A stretch of DNA of 64,000 nucleotides. Origin: Oceanobacillus senegalensis (GTDB taxonomy: Bacteria > Bacillota > Bacilli > Bacillales > Amphibacillaceae). The position numbers and the translations under genes are program-made. The stretch spans positions 736,258 through 800,257 of the forward strand of contig NZ_LT839648.1 of NCBI RefSeq assembly GCF_900176885.1, written 5' to 3'. This document shows positions 29,783-37,932 of the stretch, piece after piece; position 1 is the stretch's first letter, and every line of letters begins with the position of its first letter. Below the pieces are notes generated by a model that had not been told where the DNA came from, did not search any database, and saw only the letters and a list, made by a program, of their open reading frames with translations.

Positions 29783-31508
29783 TACGATGCAAAATATAAT
29801 CAATTGCTATATTCGCGAAACAGGAAAAGGTGTGTGGCATTCGGTAAATGAGACAACCATTGAAGAAGTGTTAGTGATTAAATTGGAAAAGCAGCCAGCC
29901 ACGCTATTTTTACCCGTAAAATATCGCTCCGTAACAGGGCGACACATATTTAAGCAAGAGTTACGTTATCAAATTCATCATCATGAAATACAAGAACTTG
30001 ATATTGTGACACTGCTATCACTGTTAATGAAAGAAATAACGGAAGATTTAGTACAAGTAAATGATTTAATTGCACGTGTACTATTAAGTTATGAAAATAT
30101 GAATCAATTTATTGAAAAAAGAAAGCATGAGTTAGAAGAATGCTATAAGTGGAATAAAACGTTTTTACAGTCAGAGCAAGCTTTATTAATCGGCCATCAG
30201 CTTCATCCAACGCCAAAAAGTCGCCAAGGAATTTTATCGGAAGAAGAATCTGTTTTTGGACCTGAATTAAAAGGGGAATTTCAGCTTCATTACTTTAGAG
30301 CGCATCGTTCGCTCGTTAGGGAACAATCGGCTTGCAACCAGTCTGCTACCGATATAATTAAGATGGAATTAAAGCAGGGTGATACGGTAACAAAAGAATT
30401 TGCTTTACGATATTGTGAAGATGATGAGTATACGCTTATTCCGATGCATCCATTGCAAGCACGTTATTTATTAGGAAAGGAAGTGGTGTGCAATTGGATT
30501 CAAAATGGACAGCTCTCATACTTAGGCCCGCGAGGTGAACCTTTTTATCCAACATCATCTGTTCGTACGGTTTATAGTCCTCGTGCAAATGTTATGTATA
30601 AGTTCTCGATTCCTGTTAAAATCACAAATTCTTTACGTGTAAATAAAGTAAAGGAATTGCATCGCGGTGTAGAAGTAACGAGATTACTTCAGTCAACTAT
30701 AGAAAAAGAGCTACATGCTCATCATCCTACTTTTCAAATTATTAAAGATCCAGCATATGTGACATTAGGAGAAGGAGAGGTTGGATTTGAAGTGATGATT
30801 CGTGATAATCCGTTTAAAGAAACAGAGGGAAATTGCACAACACTTATAGCAAGCCTATGTCAAGACCACGTATTCGGTGAAGCATCCCAGCTTGCAAACA
30901 TTATTAACAGAATTTCAAAAAATGAAAATCTCACAACGGAACAAGTGAGCGAAAATTGGTTCAAGCGTTACATCGATATTACTTTAAAACCGATGATGTG
31001 GCTATATACACAAAAAGGAATTGCCTTAGAAGCTCATCAACAAAATTCAATTATCAAACTAGATCAAGAGGGCTATCCTTTAACTTTCTATTATCGCGAT
31101 AACCAAGGCTACTATTTTATGAAATCAAAAGAAGCGGAACTGCGTGAACTGGTCTCAACCTTAAATGGGGAAAGTGATACCGTGTGTGAAGATGCTATAG
31201 CTGAAGAACGGTTCCGTTATTACGTATTTTTTAATCATTTATTTGGGCTCGTAAATGCTTTTGGAGTAAGTGAACTTATAGATGAAAAGAAGCTTTTAAC
31301 ACTTTTAAGAGAAGAACTTGTATACTATATTTCTCAAGATCATACAAATCTTGTTTCTTCACTACTTGAAAAACGAGAACTTCCGTGCAAAGCGAATTTA
31401 TTAACGCGTGTTCATGACATGGATGAATTAGTTGGTTCTTTAAAAACGCAATCGGTTTATGTCAATATAGATAATCCATTGTATAAGGTAGGTGTTGTAA
31501 AACAATGA
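29754..31508 (+). CDS. NIS siderophore synthetase, IucA/IucC family (RhbC-like)
   Basis: Joins citrate to an N-hydroxy-N-acetyl-diaminopropane arm with ATP. The start is GTG 29754, 6-7 bases after AAGGAGG, giving 584 residues and a 29-base overlap with the decarboxylase. Visible family motifs are GHQLHPTPKSRQG (near residue 145), HPLQARYLL (near 230), the long RTVYSPRANVMYKFSIPVKITNS-type ATP-site region near 265 (only part quoted: VMYKFSIPVKIT), and EAHQQNSI near 425. A FhuF-like C-terminal part follows. It overlaps the acetyltransferase by 4 bases. Confidence 0.92.
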   Translation: MNAQLSAHFNTMQNIINCYIRETGKGVWHSVNETTIEEVLVIKLEKQPATLFLPVKYRSVTGRHIFKQELRYQIHHHEIQELDIVTLLSLLMKEITEDLVQVNDLIARVLLSYENMNQFIEKRKHELEECYKWNKTFLQSEQALLIGHQLHPTPKSRQGILSEEESVFGPELKGEFQLHYFRAHRSLVREQSACNQSATDIIKMELKQGDTVTKEFALRYCEDDEYTLIPMHPLQARYLLGKEVVCNWIQNGQLSYLGPRGEPFYPTSSVRTVYSPRANVMYKFSIPVKITNSLRVNKVKELHRGVEVTRLLQSTIEKELHAHHPTFQIIKDPAYVTLGEGEVGFEVMIRDNPFKETEGNCTTLIASLCQDHVFGEASQLANIINRISKNENLTTEQVSENWFKRYIDITLKPMMWLYTQKGIALEAHQQNSIIKLDQEGYPLTFYYRDNQGYYFMKSKEAELRELVSTLNGESDTVCEDAIAEERFRYYVFFNHLFGLVNAFGVSELIDEKKLLTLLREELVYYISQDHTNLVSSLLEKRELPCKANLLTRVHDMDELVGSLKTQSVYVNIDNPLYKVGVVKQ

Positions 31509-32104
31509 CAGCCATGTTGCAAACTAAGTATCCATTTGTTATAGAAGACGTTCAATTGAAGAAGGAAATTACGTTTCGTCCAGTTTCATTACGAGAAGAT
31601 TTTGAACGATTATACACTTGGATGCATGAACCGCACGTCATTCCTTATTGGAAATTGAACATTGATAGGGATGCCTATAAACAGCATTTACAAACATTTT
31701 TAAACGACTCCCATCAACAATTATTAATTGGTGAAATCGATGGGGTGCCGATGAGTTACTGGGAGTCCTATACGGTTGAAGGTGATGTGATTAGCAGGTA
31801 CTATTCATATGATCAAAACGATCAAGGGATTCACTTATTAATTGGAGAAACGGACTATCTAGGTAAAAGATATATTTATCCATTACTTTTGACTATTTTA
31901 AAGCGAAAATTTGAAATAAATACTACGAAACGAGTAGTGGCAGAACCGGATATTCGAAATGAAAAGATGATTGCGGTCTTTAAGAAATGCGGATTTCAGC
32001 CTATAAAAGAAGTAAATTTACCTGATAAAACAGGATTACTGGTTAGTTGTGAAAGAAATGTATTTGAAAGAAGGTGGAGTGAATGGATCAACGGAACATT
32101 TTAG
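31505..32104 (+). CDS. Siderophore N-acetyltransferase, GNAT/IucB-AlcB type (RhbD-like)
   Basis: Expected to acetylate N-hydroxy-1,3-diaminopropane using acetyl-CoA. The 199 residues include HEPHVIPYWKLN near residue 38, the catalytic histidine region GIHLLIGETDYLGKRY near residue 109, and RVVAEPDIRNEKMIAVFKKC near 143, typical of the AlcB/IucB/PvdY group. The start ATG overlaps the previous stop (ATGA); the next gene starts 22 bases before its end. Confidence 0.9.
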   Translation: MTAMLQTKYPFVIEDVQLKKEITFRPVSLREDFERLYTWMHEPHVIPYWKLNIDRDAYKQHLQTFLNDSHQQLLIGEIDGVPMSYWESYTVEGDVISRYYSYDQNDQGIHLLIGETDYLGKRYIYPLLLTILKRKFEINTTKRVVAEPDIRNEKMIAVFKKCGFQPIKEVNLPDKTGLLVSCERNVFERRWSEWINGTF

Positions 32105-33372
32105 ACATTATTGGCATTGGGGTTGGTCCCTTTAATTTAGGATTAGCGGCGCTGCTTGAAAAAACAGATTGTACCTATATATGTTTCGAACAAAAGCCAA
32201 AGTTTGATTGGCATCCTGGTATGCTACTAGAAGGAACGACCTTGCAAGTGCCGTTTATGGCAGATCTTGTGACAATGGTCGACCCCACGAGCCCCTATAG
32301 TTTTTTAAATTATTTGCATGAACATGAACGGTTGTATCAATTTTACTTTTTCGAGAAATTTCAAATTCCTCGTAATGAATACAATCACTATTGTCAGTGG
32401 GTAGCTAATCGTTTAAAAGGTTTGCAGTTTAGTAGTGAAGTGAAAGAAGTAGTGCTTCATACGGAGGAAGACACGTACTTTGAAGTAACGGTTCAACATG
32501 GTGATGACACTGAAACGTATTATAGTCGCCATGTTGTGATGGGAGTTGGGACGAAACCAATAATTCCAAAAGACTTTCAATCCATGCAATGCGATCAGCT
32601 TTATCATTCAGCACACTTTAAAATGAAGCGAGATCAAACGTTGCAAGCAAAAAGTATAACGGTTATCGGTTCGGGCCAAAGTGCCGCTGAAATTGTCTAT
32701 GATTTATTACAGCAGCAAAGTGAGCAGGAATATGAGTTGAACTGGTACACACGTTCTAAAGGTTTTTATCCAATGGAATATTCAAAACTTGGTTTAGAAC
32801 ATTTTTCACCTGACTATACGCGTTACTTTTATCATTTAGAACTTGAAAATAAACAACGGGTGTTAAAGAATCAAGGACTGCTTTATAAAGGCATTAGTTT
32901 CCAAACGATTAGTGATATTTATGACCTATTATATGAACGTACAATAGGCGGAAGCCCCATCCCTATTACAATGCAAGCACTAACTGAATTAACGAATATC
33001 GAACAAAAAGGAGACAGTCAAGAATTAACATTGTATCAATATGAACAAGAGACTTATCAAAAAACAGTGAGTGACGTGGTGATTCTGGCAACCGGCTATC
33101 AAGGTACGTTGCCAAGTTTTATGGATGGAATAAAAATTCATTTGCAATTTAATGAATTTGGTCAGTTAGAAATTGATGAACACTATAAAGTCAAAACAAA
33201 TATTGAAGGGGCTTCTTTGTTTATTCAAAATGGAGAACTCCATACGCACGGAGTAGGGGCACCCGATTTAGGGCTTGGTGCTTACAGAAATGCGGTCATT
33301 ATTAATCAAATTGCCGGAAAAGAAGTTTATAAACTGTATAACCGAAACGTCTTTCAGCAGTTTGGGTTCTAA
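32083..33372 (+). CDS. Diamine/lysine N-monooxygenase (RhbE-like)
   Basis: FAD- and NADPH-dependent enzyme that hydroxylates the primary amine, giving the hydroxamate precursor. The 429-residue protein has the FAD motif GIGVGPFNLGLAAL near residue 10, the substrate-side LQVPFMADLVTMVDPTSPYSF near residue 56 (partly quoted: VPFMADLVTMVDPTS), the NADPH motif VIGSGQSAAEIVYDLL near residue 198 and the ATGY box near residue 337. It belongs to the IucD/RhbE/PvdA family; the substrate 1,3-diaminopropane is inferred from the cluster. Confidence 0.93.
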   Translation: MDQRNILDIIGIGVGPFNLGLAALLEKTDCTYICFEQKPKFDWHPGMLLEGTTLQVPFMADLVTMVDPTSPYSFLNYLHEHERLYQFYFFEKFQIPRNEYNHYCQWVANRLKGLQFSSEVKEVVLHTEEDTYFEVTVQHGDDTETYYSRHVVMGVGTKPIIPKDFQSMQCDQLYHSAHFKMKRDQTLQAKSITVIGSGQSAAEIVYDLLQQQSEQEYELNWYTRSKGFYPMEYSKLGLEHFSPDYTRYFYHLELENKQRVLKNQGLLYKGISFQTISDIYDLLYERTIGGSPIPITMQALTELTNIEQKGDSQELTLYQYEQETYQKTVSDVVILATGYQGTLPSFMDGIKIHLQFNEFGQLEIDEHYKVKTNIEGASLFIQNGELHTHGVGAPDLGLGAYRNAVIINQIAGKEVYKLYNRNVFQQFGF

Positions 33373-33448
33373 CGAATCACGATTTGAACACCATTTGTTT
33401 CATAACATTGACGTCTGAAGTATTTAACTTATAAAGAATTGGGAAGTA

Positions 33449-33598
33449 TTGAAAACATTAAGAGAAAGCAAGAATAAAGAAGCAAGTTTTTATGCACCTT
33501 TACTGAGCGGTGCTGTGTTAATAGTCCTAGCGATAATCGCTAGGACGATACGTAACAAATTAGAATTATATAAACCAGTAAGGGAGAATGAAGGATGA
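33449..33598 (+). pseudogene. C-terminal remnant of a membrane protein, probably a siderophore exporter
   Basis: Between the monooxygenase and the last synthetase an open frame with no start codon reads ASFYAPLLSGAVLIVLAIIAR followed by a basic tail (TIRNKLELYKPVREN). One membrane helix with an Arg-rich end is what the last segment of an MFS carrier looks like, and related schizokinen clusters carry such an exporter. The frame ends in TGA overlapping the next ATG (ATGA), so the lost gene was once coupled to it. The MFS label is inference from 50 residues. A stop at 33425 closes the frame upstream. Confidence 0.5.
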
Positions 33599-35397
33599 AT
33601 ATTGTCAAAACCGAACTTTCTACGTTTACAAAACAGTCGTGGGAAAAAGCAAATCAACAGCTACTTGCCAAGATGTTACAAGAATTTATGTATGAACAAA
33701 TTATTGAACCAAAGGAAATAAAAAAACAATCGGATGTTACGACGTATCAATGGAAGGATCAAAAAGGAGTGACATACACGTATCAAGCTAAAGAGAAGTT
33801 ATTTGATAGCTTTTATGTTTTTGCTGACACGATCCAGGTAACGTCTGAAGGTCAAGAGATTGGTCTTTCCAAAGCACTGCAGCTATTGATTGGATTGTCA
33901 GAAGAAAAGGGAATGACCAGTTCAACAGCAGGACATTTAGCCAAAGAGTATTATCATACATTAGTTGCCGACTTGTATTTGCAGAACGAAAAATCCGTAG
34001 ATGAACTGGTTGAAATGGATTATGCCGAGTTGGAAGGTGAAATGACGGGGCATCCATGGATTACATATAATAAAGGAAGAATTGGTTTTGGTTATGATGA
34101 CTATGTTCGATTTGCTCCAGAACAGAAGAATTATATTCAGCTGTCATGGATCGCTGTTTCCAAACAAATAAGTTCCTTCCATTCGATTGATACATTGTCA
34201 TTTGACAAAGTGATGAAACAAGAACTAAGCGAAAACTCACTGAGATTATTTGCTAATCAATTGAATGAACGTCAACTAATAGTGAGTGATTACTATTATA
34301 TTCCTATTCATGAATGGCAATGGATGAATGTCATTGTTCCACTTTATGCAGAGTATATTTCCAATGACCTTATTGTACCTCTTGGAGAAAGTGAGGACCA
34401 ATATTTACCCCAACAGTCAATCCGTACATTTGTGAATACGACTCATCGGGAAAAATATCATGTGAAGCTGCCGATGAGTATATTGAATACCCTTGTTTAT
34501 CGCGGGTTGCCGAGTGAACGCACCATTATTGCTCCTCAAGTAACGGAACACATTAAAGGAATTCGAAATCAAGATTCATTTTTAAAAGATACGTGCAAGA
34601 TAGGATTGCTTGGTGAAGTAGCAACGTTAAATGTAAATCATCCAACATTTTCAATAATTAAAAATGCGCCTTATCAATATTTAGAAATGCTCGGTGTTGT
34701 GTGGAGAGAAAGTATCTATGAAGAGTTAGAGGAAGGAGAGCAGGCAATTACTCTAGCGGCACTATTACATGTTGATCATTCAGGGAAGTCGCTTGTATCA
34801 ACATATATTCGAAAAGCTGGTTTGACACCAAAAGAGTGGGTAGAATCCTTGATGAATGCAGTATTACCGCCACTATTGCATTATTTATATCAATATGGCA
34901 CTGTCTTTTCACCGCATGGTCAAAATACTGTCCTTGTATTAAAGAATTATAAACCAGTTCGGATTATTATGAAGGACTTTGTAGATGACGTGAATATAAG
35001 TGACCAGCCGTTTACCGAGTTACGTTCATTATCTGAAGAGTTGAAAACGGTATTAAGAAGTGAGGAACCAGAAGGATTGACACAGTTTATTTTAACCGGT
35101 CTATTTATATGTCATTTTCGCTACCTAGCGACGATTTTAGAAGAGAATGAAGGCGTAACCGAACAAGTATTTTGGAGCAGTGTTCGTAATGAGATATTAC
35201 GTTATCAATCACAATTTCCCCAGTTACGTGAGCGGTTTAAGTTATTTGATTTACTTCGTCCTACAGTGACAAAATTAACGTTGAATCGAAATCGAATGTT
35301 TGATTATGGGTACGAGGATGACGTTGACCGTCCTCATGCAAGTGAGTATGGCAAGGTGCGTAATGCTCTACATGAAGTTGGTATAGTAGTGAAATAA
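33595..35397 (+). CDS. NIS siderophore synthetase, IucA/IucC family (RhbF-like)
   Basis: Second citrate-amide synthetase, expected to add the other hydroxamate arm. The 600-residue protein has EMTGHPWITYNKGRIGFGYD near residue 149 (the GHPxxxxxKGRxGF motif), HEWQWMNVIVP near residue 238, LPMSILNT near 299 and HGQNTVLVL near 440. The C-terminal FhuF-like part ends with RPHASEYGKVRNAL. The ATG follows GAATGAAGG and overlaps the stop of the exporter remnant. It closes the cluster. Confidence 0.92.
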   Translation: MNIVKTELSTFTKQSWEKANQQLLAKMLQEFMYEQIIEPKEIKKQSDVTTYQWKDQKGVTYTYQAKEKLFDSFYVFADTIQVTSEGQEIGLSKALQLLIGLSEEKGMTSSTAGHLAKEYYHTLVADLYLQNEKSVDELVEMDYAELEGEMTGHPWITYNKGRIGFGYDDYVRFAPEQKNYIQLSWIAVSKQISSFHSIDTLSFDKVMKQELSENSLRLFANQLNERQLIVSDYYYIPIHEWQWMNVIVPLYAEYISNDLIVPLGESEDQYLPQQSIRTFVNTTHREKYHVKLPMSILNTLVYRGLPSERTIIAPQVTEHIKGIRNQDSFLKDTCKIGLLGEVATLNVNHPTFSIIKNAPYQYLEMLGVVWRESIYEELEEGEQAITLAALLHVDHSGKSLVSTYIRKAGLTPKEWVESLMNAVLPPLLHYLYQYGTVFSPHGQNTVLVLKNYKPVRIIMKDFVDDVNISDQPFTELRSLSEELKTVLRSEEPEGLTQFILTGLFICHFRYLATILEENEGVTEQVFWSSVRNEILRYQSQFPQLRERFKLFDLLRPTVTKLTLNRNRMFDYGYEDDVDRPHASEYGKVRNALHEVGIVVK

Positions 35398-35531
35398 TTT
35401 TTATGTTGAATTTCCCCTTTTTAAAGGGAGAAATTACCTTCCACCTTTGTATCGAACAAGAATGAAATATGCCTCATGATGATTATAAGAAGGGCTTTAT
35501 TAATCAAATTCGAAATGTAATATTCAATCGG

Positions 35532-35622
35532 GTCAGACTTTAACCCCCTTGTCACGCTAGTGTTTGTGGCGAGGGGGGGTGTCTCGTTTTTACTGGTGAA
35601 TGGGGGGGTTTAAGTAACTGAC
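35532..35622. repeat. Nested inverted repeat downstream of the siderophore cluster
   Basis: The outer arms GTCAGACTTTAACCCCC and GGGGGTTTAAGTAACTGAC are imperfect complements. Inside, CCCCCTTGTCAC pairs with GTGGCGAGGGGGG. The G/C runs stand out from the AT-rich surroundings. It resembles the palindromes that accompany small transposable elements, but no transposase is near. The remaining parts of the 35398-35739 gap hold a weak hairpin just after the stop (35412-35438) and a terminator at 35661. Confidence 0.5.
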
Positions 35623-35660
35623 AATATATTGTTTGCACGAAAGTGGTTCATAATAATAAA

Positions 35661-35696
35661 ACAAGTTGAACTATGAATAAGCTCAACTTGTTTTTA
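35661..35696. terminator. Terminator between the siderophore cluster and the spore-type genes
   Basis: The stem AACAAGTTGA / TCAACTTGTT with a 13-nt loop is followed by TTTTT on the plus strand. It may serve both directions. Confidence 0.75.
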
Positions 35697-35739
35697 CAGC
35701 CTCATATATCATTCTTTATGGAGTTTCATAAATTTTTAA

Positions 35740-36546
35740 CTACTCGCCTCCGGTGCCGTTTCCAGCTCCACCACCATTTACAGTAAGTGGAATCTGTTGA
35801 ACTTGTAACACTTTTAAAGTAAGATCTGTAACGATTTTTTCACGTAGTTTATTAAAGCTTCCGTTATTAGAGCAATGGCTGCCACGCGAGTCATATGAAT
35901 TCGGAGAAAAGTCAAGCTCAAAGAATTCCGCGCTAATAAGTTCACAGAATGGCTGTTCATTATAAATGACATTATTTTGGAAGAAGTATTTATCTAATCG
36001 AGGAGATTCTCCATGTTTAGGTTCTAAAAATTGTGATCTTCTTTGATCTCCAAAGCCGAAAATCGGTAAATTCATAAGATCACCGGTTAAATCTGCAAAA
36101 CCAGAAAATGGAACCTTCGCTGTCATAGTGCGTAGTGCGCTATTACAGCCCATTGGTGCATACTCGATGTTTTTACGGATATATCCTTCGACAAACAACT
36201 TAGCTCCTTCAGAAGTAAAGAATCCTGAGTCATTTATTTCTGTAAATGGACCAACAGGAACGAGTTTACATTGTGTTAAGAAAACATCTTTTAAAACTCG
36301 TTTAATTTCACTTGCTGGCGGGTCAAGCGGAATGTCAGCTTCTACTACGACCTGAAGAGAAGTCTCAGCTAAAACTAGCGGGACTTTAACAAATGCACCA
36401 GTTAAATCTGGATTAACGACTGGGGTAACGGGAGTATCTGGAAGTTGAACTTCTGTACGTGCTTTAACATTGCAATTTTCTTGATTAGGATTAGGGTTTT
36501 TCTTAACCATATTTTTCTTATAATAGCTTTGGCCAAATCCTACCAT
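35740..36546 (-). CDS. Spore-surface-type protein with SPOCS-like domain (CsxC/BC_2427-like)
   Basis: A 268-residue protein with no signal peptide. Residues about 45-130 (FVKVPLVLAETSLQVVVEAD, DVFLTQCKLVP, KLFVEGYIRKNIEYA) resemble the SPOCS/DUF3794-type domain found in spore coat and exosporium proteins and in SafA/SipL-like morphogenetic proteins. The C-terminal end is Gly-rich (GGGAGNGTGGE). The ATG lies behind TAGGAGGAAC. The next gene upstream has the same domain pattern, so they are likely paralogues. Spore location is inferred from the family. Confidence 0.65.
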   Translation of the reverse strand: MVGFGQSYYKKNMVKKNPNPNQENCNVKARTEVQLPDTPVTPVVNPDLTGAFVKVPLVLAETSLQVVVEADIPLDPPASEIKRVLKDVFLTQCKLVPVGPFTEINDSGFFTSEGAKLFVEGYIRKNIEYAPMGCNSALRTMTAKVPFSGFADLTGDLMNLPIFGFGDQRRSQFLEPKHGESPRLDKYFFQNNVIYNEQPFCELISAEFFELDFSPNSYDSRGSHCSNNGSFNKLREKIVTDLTLKVLQVQQIPLTVNGGGAGNGTGGE

Positions 36547-36685
36547 ATGATAGTTCCTCCTATTAATTATTTAAAGGTCTTCTACTACCTTTACAATATT
36601 AGGGTATTCGGTTAGTAGGATTATGAATGGACTTATGGTAAGAGTCAATCGTGGATTTTTAGTAGTAAGTTGAAATTCCATTCTA

Positions 36686-37591
36686 TTAGTTAGTATAGAA
36701 ATTTTCAAATTGAACTAATTGCAGCAATTGGATCTTTAAATGTACTATTAGTTTTTGGTCTACTCGATAATAAACATTTTTTAACCATTCCCGTGGAGAT
36801 ATTTTTTCCCAATTAATAGCAGGAAAGTATTCCATTGATTCTTGAATATATCCTTCAACAAACAATATACCATTTGAAGCTGTTTGTTTTGCTTGATCTG
36901 AAGAGTGATTGAAATTGGAGGGTATGAATTTACAATTTGTTAATATAACCTCTGTAGGAACTTCCAAAATCTTGATGATACCTTTATCCATTAGCGTGTG
37001 TTCTTCTAATACGATTTCAATATCGTACTCCCCAAGAACGACTGGAATAAGAAACTTAGCAAAAGGAAATGTATTACTAAAAATGTCGGGCCCCTCAAGT
37101 ACGTTGGTGTTCGAGTTTTGTTGAAAAGGTTTCGTTATTTCTTGCTGGAGGTTGTTAGTTTTCTTAGATACTTTAGAAGAATCTTTGCTTAAATTCATCA
37201 TTGCATGTACGTTAGAAAAAACTAATCTACCATACGGTTGCTCATGATAATAAGTAGAAGTATTCATTTGATATGTCTCAAAGTCAGGGCTCAAACCAGT
37301 TTGATCTTTGAAGTTAAGTGAACGCTCAGCTGTGTGAACGAAAACGGGTTGTTGTAGGAAATCGTCAATTTTTTTATAAGCTGAAAATGGAACTTTAATG
37401 TGTTTAATTTGGTTACCAATAGATGAATTAAACCCTGTTAAATTCGCTTTTTTGTTAGTATTCTTATGATTCAATTTAGTTTTTTTGTTGGTATTCTTAT
37501 GATTCAATCGCTCTACTGGCTTCGTATTCTTTGGAGTAGAACGGGACGTAATTTTCTTATAATTATTATTAAATTTCATATCAATTTTCAC
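36686..37591 (-). CDS. Spore-surface-type protein with SPOCS-like domain and Lys/Asn repeats
   Basis: 301 residues. The N-terminal end is very basic and holds tandem copies of NHKNTNKK near residues 29-50. Later parts (FAKFLIPVVLGEYDIEIVLEE, EVILTNCKFIPS, LFVEGYIQESMEYFP) match the order and spacing of the neighbouring 35740-36546 protein, including the LTxCK and LFVEGYI motifs, so the two share a domain. In this copy the domain is in the C-terminal half. The start follows GAGGAGTG. It probably belongs to the coat or exosporium; the basic repeat may bind acidic surface polymers. The function is inference. Confidence 0.6.
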   Translation of the reverse strand: MKIDMKFNNNYKKITSRSTPKNTKPVERLNHKNTNKKTKLNHKNTNKKANLTGFNSSIGNQIKHIKVPFSAYKKIDDFLQQPVFVHTAERSLNFKDQTGLSPDFETYQMNTSTYYHEQPYGRLVFSNVHAMMNLSKDSSKVSKKTNNLQQEITKPFQQNSNTNVLEGPDIFSNTFPFAKFLIPVVLGEYDIEIVLEEHTLMDKGIIKILEVPTEVILTNCKFIPSNFNHSSDQAKQTASNGILFVEGYIQESMEYFPAINWEKISPREWLKNVYYRVDQKLIVHLKIQLLQLVQFENFYTN

Positions 37592-37613
37592 TCCTCGAAC
37601 AATACTGCTTACT

Positions 37614-37645
37614 TACTATTTATGCTGTAAATCAACTTCTGTCCC
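37614..37645 (-). promoter_or_regulatory. Possible SigK-type promoter
   Basis: On the minus strand GGGACA, a 15-base spacer and CATAAATAGTA approximate the mother-cell SigK pattern (AC... / CATANNNTA), 23 bases before the ATG at 37591. A weak match, offered because the product looks spore-related. The rest of 37646-37874 shows nothing I can support. Confidence 0.3.
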
Positions 37646-37874
37646 TGTTTCCACGTATTTTAGTTTATTCCAAAATGAGTTATAAGAGAGAGGAATGGCT
37701 AGAAGTAGAATCTAGCTATGATATATCAGATAAAGTTTAGCTGTTTTAAAAAAATTGTACCATATGTCCCTTTTGAGTGTTTCTTGTCTAAAGAGGGTTC
37801 TTGTGGTGGGTCATATCGTAAATGGGCTTTTTGAGGGAGGAGCAATAGCTTGTAACATTCTGATTCGTTCAACT

Positions 37875-37911
37875 TTCAATCAGTGGGGGAAAGGCAACCC
37901 CACTGATTGAA
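37875..37911 (-). terminator. Hairpin after floT
   Basis: A perfect 14-bp stem TTCAATCAGTGGGG / CCCCACTGATTGAA with a 9-nt loop, 22 bases after the floT stop. No T run, so it may act as a weak terminator or stabilise the mRNA end. Confidence 0.6.
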
Positions 37912-37932
37912 CTTTCACTTTATTCCTTTTGG

